A stretch of 64,000 nucleotides of DNA from Deltaproteobacteria bacterium (lineage in GTDB: Bacteria; Myxococcota_A; Polyangia; Polyangiales; JADJMO01). Each line of letters opens with the position of its first letter. The first letter of the stretch is position 1. The notes beneath the pieces are model-generated. The model did not search any database and was not told the origin of the DNA. It saw only the letters and a list, made by a program, of their open reading frames with translations. A program made the translations under genes and the position numbers. The stretch spans positions 36,862-100,861 of the forward strand of contig JACPFM010000132.1 in the NCBI GenBank assembly GCA_016182965.1. The letters are read 5' to 3'. Shown in pieces: positions 60,707 through 64,000 of the stretch.

Positions 60707-61660
60707 ATGCAGTCGATCCGCAAAGCCTTGGCCGTCTGCCTGTTCGCGGCGGCCCCCGTCATCGCGGTCGCCGCGTTCCCCTCGCCCGCCGAGGCCGAGG
60801 TCACCCACGTCGTCCAGAAGGGCGACAAGCTCGACGACCTCGCCAAGAAGTACGGCGTCACCGCCAAGGCGATCGCGACGGCCAACAAGCTGAAGGATCC
60901 GACGCACCTCAAGGCAGGCGTGAAGCTCAAGATCCCGGGCGCCACAGTGGCCAAGACGTACGAGGCCAAGCCGAAGCACCCCGGCAAGGCGACGTTCGTC
61001 CGCTTCGGCACCTCGGAGTCGATGACGCTGCAGCTGGTCAACAAGAAGGGGAAGCTCGTCCCCGGCGTGCTCCCGCGGATGGCGCGGGTGATGCGCTTCG
61101 GCAAGCTGAACATCGAGCACCCGATCGACTCGCGCCTGATCCAGCTGGTGGCCCAGGTGTCCGATCACTTCGGCGGCCGCACCATCGAGATCGTCAGCGG
61201 CTTCCGCCCGAAGACGCCGACCCAGTATACGCCCCACTCGAACCACAACGTGGGCAAGGCGATCGACATGCGCGTCGCCGGCGTGCCGAACGAGATCGTC
61301 CGCGACCACTGCCGCACGTACAAGAACGTCGGCGTCGGCTACTACCCCAACTCGCTCTTCGTCCACTTCGACGTCCGCGCGAAGAGCACCTTCTGGGTCG
61401 ATCTCTCCAAGCCGGGCGAAGCCCCGAAGTACGTCGGCGCCAACACCGACGTCGACCACGGCGTCGACGACGTCGACGACATCTACGGTTCCGACGCGCC
61501 CCCGTCCGCGAGCGCGGCCCCCTCCACCGCCCCCGTGTCGAGCGCCGGCGCCGTCGGGGCACCGCCGCTCGGCAAGACCGAGAAGGCCGAGGAGAAGCCC
61601 GCTTCAGCCGAGAAAAAGCCGGAGAAGGGCCCGGCGCCGGCGGCCTCTGGTCAGAAGTGA
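60707..61660 (+). CDS. Secreted LysM and DUF882 (peptidase M15-like) protein
   Basis: A 317-residue exported protein from ATG 60707. The signal peptide is LAVCLFAAAPVIAVAAFPSPAEA. One LysM domain (about 31-75, THVVQKGDKLDDLAKKYGVT) should bind peptidoglycan, and a DUF882/peptidase M15_3-like domain (about 100-250) has candidate zinc ligands in SNHNVGKAIDMRV and VHFDV. It is probably a cell-wall hydrolase or D,D/L,D-carboxypeptidase. The C-terminal 60 residues are Ala/Ser/Pro/Glu/Lys-rich. Divergent from pilM. Confidence 0.85.
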   Translation: MQSIRKALAVCLFAAAPVIAVAAFPSPAEAEVTHVVQKGDKLDDLAKKYGVTAKAIATANKLKDPTHLKAGVKLKIPGATVAKTYEAKPKHPGKATFVRFGTSESMTLQLVNKKGKLVPGVLPRMARVMRFGKLNIEHPIDSRLIQLVAQVSDHFGGRTIEIVSGFRPKTPTQYTPHSNHNVGKAIDMRVAGVPNEIVRDHCRTYKNVGVGYYPNSLFVHFDVRAKSTFWVDLSKPGEAPKYVGANTDVDHGVDDVDDIYGSDAPPSASAAPSTAPVSSAGAVGAPPLGKTEKAEEKPASAEKKPEKGPAPAASGQK

Positions 61661-61791
61661 CCCGGAGGGTCAGAATTCACCCGCCCCATTGCGGTGAAAT
61701 CGCCTCTTAACTCCGGTCTTTGATTGGCCGCAGGTGTCATTTCAGACCCAGGTACCCCTTCAAAGGCCATAATAATCAAGCGTTTACACAT

Positions 61792-61807
61792 TGGCGCGGT
61801 CTTCGCT
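61792..61807 (+). promoter_or_regulatory. Candidate sigma-54 promoter of the FliA-like sigma gene
   Basis: TGGCGC-GGTCT-TCGCT has GG and GC exactly 10 bases apart, the -24/-12 arrangement, with 5 of 6 (TGGCAC) and 3-4 of 5 (TTGCT) consensus positions. It is 48 bases upstream of ATG 61855, in a rare A/T-rich island (61680-61790). The match is modest and would need start-site mapping. Confidence 0.35.
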
Positions 61808-61854
61808 CTACGGATGGGACGCCCGATACGGGCTTCCCATCGAGGAGTGCCGCG

Positions 61855-62472
61855 ATGCTGACGTCCCCCCCGATCTTCCGTACCCCGAGCTCCGAGGAAA
61901 TCACGCGCCACATGCCGCTCGTGCGACAGGTGGTGGCCCGTTTCCTCCGTCGGCTCCCGGCGAACGTGCTGCGGGACGACCTGGTCGCGGCCGGCGTGTT
62001 CGGCCTGGTGGACTCGCTGCGCAAGAACGGCGGCGACCACGGCCCCACGTTCGAGAGCTACGCGCGCATCCGCATCCGCGGCGCGATCCTCGACGAGCTC
62101 CGCACGCAGGACTGGCTCCCGCGCCGCGCGCGCTGGGTCGCGCTCGGCAAGCGCCCTGGGACCGACGACGCCCCGGTGTCCGTGGTCGGCATCGAGGACC
62201 TCGGTCCGGGCGAGCGCACCGCTTCGTTCGTCGACGAGGAGGCGAAGGACCCGAGCGAGCAGCTCGAGAGCTGCCAGGAGGGCGAGCAGCTCGCCGACGC
62301 GATCGACAAGCTCCCCCCGCGCGAGCGCACGATCGTGCGGATGCACTACTTCCAGGGCGCGCGCTTCAAGGACATCGGCGAGGTCCTCGGCGTGAGCGAG
62401 CCGCGGGTGTCGCAGCTGCACAGCAGGGCGATGGGGCAGCTGAAGAAGCTGCTGGGCGAAGAAGCGGCCTGA
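61855..62472 (+). CDS. FliA/sigma-28-like sigma factor
   Basis: A 205-residue alternative sigma factor from ATG 61855 (GAGGAG upstream). Region 2 is MPLVRQVVARFLRRLPANVLRDDLVAAGVFGLVDSL and SYARIRIRGAILDELRTQDWLPR, close to the FliA/WhiG pattern. Region 4 (IDKLPPRERTIVRMHYFQG and LGVSEPRVSQLHSRAMGQLKKLL) is present; region 3 is short. No flagellar genes are in the window; in myxobacteria such sigmas can control development or motility. Terminated by the hairpin after 62549. Confidence 0.9.
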   Translation: MLTSPPIFRTPSSEEITRHMPLVRQVVARFLRRLPANVLRDDLVAAGVFGLVDSLRKNGGDHGPTFESYARIRIRGAILDELRTQDWLPRRARWVALGKRPGTDDAPVSVVGIEDLGPGERTASFVDEEAKDPSEQLESCQEGEQLADAIDKLPPRERTIVRMHYFQGARFKDIGEVLGVSEPRVSQLHSRAMGQLKKLLGEEAA

Positions 62473-62474
62473 GA

Positions 62475-62534
62475 CGCGAACGCGAACGCGAACGCGAACG
62501 CGAACGCGAACGCGAACGCGAAGGCGAACGCGAA
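62475..62534 (+). repeat. 6-bp tandem repeat after the sigma factor gene
   Basis: Eight perfect head-to-tail units of CGCGAA, one variant (GGCGAA) and one more perfect unit immediately follow the stop. Being outside the coding region they can vary in number freely; a possible slippage or mRNA-end signal. Confidence 0.9.
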
Positions 62535-62548
62535 GGGGCAAAAACACG

Positions 62549-62580
62549 AACGGCCGCATCGGGTGCGGCCGTTTCGGTTT
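62549..62580. terminator. Bidirectional terminator between sigma factor gene and rpmB
   Basis: A perfect 10-bp stem AACGGCCGCA/TGCGGCCGTT with loop TCGGG is followed by TCGGTTT in the plus direction. On the minus strand the same stem is followed by CGTGTTTTTGC, so it can end both the sigma gene and the leftward rpmB transcript. Confidence 0.85.
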
Positions 62581-62592
62581 GTCGAGGCTCGA

Positions 62593-62949
62593 TCAGCTCG
62601 CGGCGTCGTGGCCGCAGCCGGGACCGTGCACGTGCTCGCCGGCGGCCTCTTCGAAGACCACCTCGATGCCGAGCTTCTTGAACAGACCGCGCATGTGATC
62701 GGTCGTCATTCCCTGCGCGCCGCTCAGCCGACGATCGAGCGTCTGGGTGAGGAACGCCCAGAAGCCGAGCTTGTCGATCGAGCGCAGATCGCGGGTCGTC
62801 ACGTTCAGGCGGACGAAGCGCGAGAGCTCGGGGACCCAGATGCGCCGCGACTGGACGTTGAGCTTCTGCCAACGCTTGGTCTTGATGTTCGAGTGCGAGA
62901 CGTTCTGCGCCCGAACCTTGTGCTTGCCCGTGAGATCGCTGCGCGCCAT
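62593..62949 (-). CDS. rpmB: 50S ribosomal protein bL28, long form with His-Cys tail
   Basis: A 118-residue bL28. Core features are LTGKHKVRAQNVSHSNIKTKRWQKLNVQ, WVPELSRFVRLNVTTRDLRSIDK. Typical bL28 has about 75-80 residues; here about 45 residues follow, ending EHVHGPGCGHDAAS, a His/Cys-rich tail that could bind metal. The first zinc-type Cys seen in some bL28 proteins is absent (ARSDLTGK). It is preceded by the heptamer array of the next intergenic region and followed by the shared terminator. Confidence 0.93.
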   Translation of the reverse strand: MARSDLTGKHKVRAQNVSHSNIKTKRWQKLNVQSRRIWVPELSRFVRLNVTTRDLRSIDKLGFWAFLTQTLDRRLSGAQGMTTDHMRGLFKKLGIEVVFEEAAGEHVHGPGCGHDAAS

Positions 62950-62961
62950 GGCTGTCCTCTA

Positions 62962-63351
62962 AGTCGTCAGTCGTCGGTCGTCAGTCGTCAGCCGAGACGA
63001 CTCCCCGAAGGGGGGCGGAACCCTACGAGGCGGGTCCAAGCTTGTCAAGACCGCGCTACGGCCGCTGATCTGGCCGCACACCAGGCGGCCGGCGCACGCC
63101 AAAGACGGGCCAGGCTGAGCGGTGACGCGGCAGCTCGTGGCTGCTGCGACAGCGGGCTGACGACTGAGGGCATGTGAAACAATTGGACCGGTGCGGTTCC
63201 GAGGTCGAAGGTCGAAGGTCGAAGGTCGAATCGAGAGCTCCACGGGGTTCCAGGGGCTTGCGCCCCTGGTTCGACTTCGACCTTTCGACCCTCGACCAAG
63301 CTCGACGAGAGCTTCAGGCTCTCGGACGACTGACGACTGACGACTGACGAC
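62962..63351. repeat. Second intergenic element: nested inverted heptamer arrays with hairpins
   Basis: Outer arrays are AGTCGTC, four units at 62962-62989 (third unit GGTCGTC), and its inverse TGACGAC, four units at 63324-63351. An inner array GTCGAAG, four units at 63204-63231, faces an irregular CTTCGAC region at 63270-63300. Between the inner arrays lies the hairpin CCAGGGGC/TTGC/GCCCCTGG at 63250-63269, and GAGAGC/TTCAG/GCTCTC is at 63307-63323. All units are 7 bp and begin GTC or its complement. The 406-base gap holds no gene. Confidence 0.88.
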
Positions 63352-63355
63352 TTCT

Positions 63356-64000
63356 TCAGACGCCGAGGAACAGCCGGTGCGCGAAGTTCCGCTCGAGGCG
63401 CGCGCGCAGCACCTTGTCGGCCGCGGTCTCGACGTCGTACTCGACGCGCTTGAACTCGAACCGGCGCGTCGTCGTGTCGAACACGCAGTAGCTCGCGCGG
63501 TTGTCGTAGTCGCGCGGCTGACCGACCGAGCCCACGCTGATGATGTACTTCTTGTCGGGGTGCAGGGTGAGGTCGACCGCCGGCAGCTCCTCGACCTCGG
63601 TGCGGGTGAGCGCGAAGACCTTGCACAGGTGCGAGTGCCCGATGACGGTCAGCTGCCCCAGGTCGTCGAGGATCGGCAGGCACTCGCGCGCCTGCTCGGG
63701 CGCGAAGATGTACTCGAACTCCTCGATGCGGACGGGCGAGCCGTGGCAGAGGTCGACGCCGAACTCGTCGAGCTTCTCGCGGTAGGGCAGCTGCTTCAGC
63801 CAGGACATGTTCTCGGGCGAGAGCATGGCGGCGTGCGTATCGAGCGCGTGGCGCGCGGCCTCGTAGTAGTACGAGTAGTCCATGCGGCCGGCGACGGCCG
63901 CGTCGTGGTTGCCGAGAATGGTCAGCCGCGCGAGTCGACGGATGATGTCGACGCACTCGTTGGGCGACCCGCCGTACCCCACGGTGTCGCCGAGGCAGTA
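63356..64000 (-). CDS. Metallophosphoesterase, 5' end outside the window
   Basis: C-terminal 214 residues of a calcineurin-like phosphoesterase; the frame is open at 64000, which marks a partial gene. The visible metal motifs are GDTVGYGGSPNEC (part of the first motif, GDxVG), TILGNHD (GNHE-type), and VIGHSH (GHTH-type). The rest is a small alpha/beta tail with YEFKRVEYDVE. It resembles YfcE or Icc-like phosphodiesterases; substrate unknown. Stop at 63356, 4 bases after a heptamer array. Confidence 0.92.
   Translation of the reverse strand, partial: YCLGDTVGYGGSPNECVDIIRRLARLTILGNHDAAVAGRMDYSYYYEAARHALDTHAAMLSPENMSWLKQLPYREKLDEFGVDLCHGSPVRIEEFEYIFAPEQARECLPILDDLGQLTVIGHSHLCKVFALTRTEVEELPAVDLTLHPDKKYIISVGSVGQPRDYDNRASYCVFDTTTRRFEFKRVEYDVETAADKVLRARLERNFAHRLFLGV

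Noticed and set aside
62962..63351. CRISPR array
   Set aside because: Units are 7 bp with no spacers of uniform size; not CRISPR.

Overview
The window is GC-rich chromosomal DNA (about 70% G+C) of a myxobacterium-like deltaproteobacterium (Myxococcota), most likely in or near the Polyangiales. The signs are two Hanks-type Ser/Thr kinases, many predicted lipoproteins with long D/A/G/P-rich stalks, Cys-repeat and Gly-rich surface proteins, a complete pilMNOPQ operon, an RpoH-like sigma factor with a long acidic N-terminus, and dense gene packing with many 4-nt start/stop overlaps. The species assignment is inference. No tRNA, rRNA or CRISPR array was seen.

Layout, left to right. 0-5.4 kb: a PAS/PAS histidine kinase-receiver hybrid, a fragment of an IS91-like transposase, and a leftward metal P-type ATPase operon. 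5.5-12.1 kb: APC permease, RpoH-like sigma factor, beta-helix lipoprotein, rsmI and a membrane-anchored Ser/Thr kinase. 12.2-18.2 kb: a bifunctional class A penicillin-binding protein gene that has lost its glycosyltransferase catalytic segment, two small genes, a SIR2-domain protein and a diiron ferritin-like protein. 18.3-20.3 kb: a scar-like toxin/nuclease island (5'-truncated Rpn-type nuclease, HipA C-terminal remnant, intact RHH/PIN pair). 20.5-25.5 kb: leftward envelope genes (Tat-like exported protein, M16 peptidase, PpiD-like foldase) and a Cys-rich lipoprotein. 25.6-32.2 kb: a leftward run of a four-gene sugar-type ABC importer preceded by a lipoprotein/radical-SAM/unknown cassette. 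32.4-41.3 kb: an exported PCMT-like methyltransferase, a frameshifted Cys-repeat/Gly-rich lipoprotein, and a leftward operon of Ser/Thr kinase, PEGA-like membrane protein and repeat lipoprotein. 41.5-46.3 kb: a carboxylesterase remnant, small unknowns, a CtpA-type protease and a membrane protein. 46.4-54.6 kb: a rightward, translationally coupled operon with a small protein, a coiled-coil protein, a GT-B glycosyltransferase, three consecutive radical SAM enzymes, a lipoprotein-like protein, a type-2 asparaginase and trmD. 55.0-60.5 kb: pilMNOPQ (leftward). 60.7-64 kb: LysM/DUF882 protein, FliA-like sigma factor, rpmB and a metallophosphoesterase cut by the window edge.

The best candidates for an undescribed system are the radical-SAM-rich operon at 46.4-52.9 kb and the lipoprotein/radical-SAM cassette at 29.6-32.2 kb. 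The first has three adjacent radical SAM genes, two of them tandem paralogs with a shared Cys-rich tail, coupled to a glycosyltransferase. In the second, the lipoprotein carries a duplicated YPYED motif next to a SPASM-type maturase. A further unusual theme is non-coding: two intergenic regions are bounded by inverted arrays of 7-bp tandem repeats whose units all begin GTC and which enclose REP-like hairpins.

Several genes are broken (PBP1A, the 33.3-kb lipoprotein, carboxylesterase, hipA, a small lipoprotein). Two of these involve internal deletions of roughly 50 and exactly 23 nt that could be real or could be assembly errors; reads would decide.
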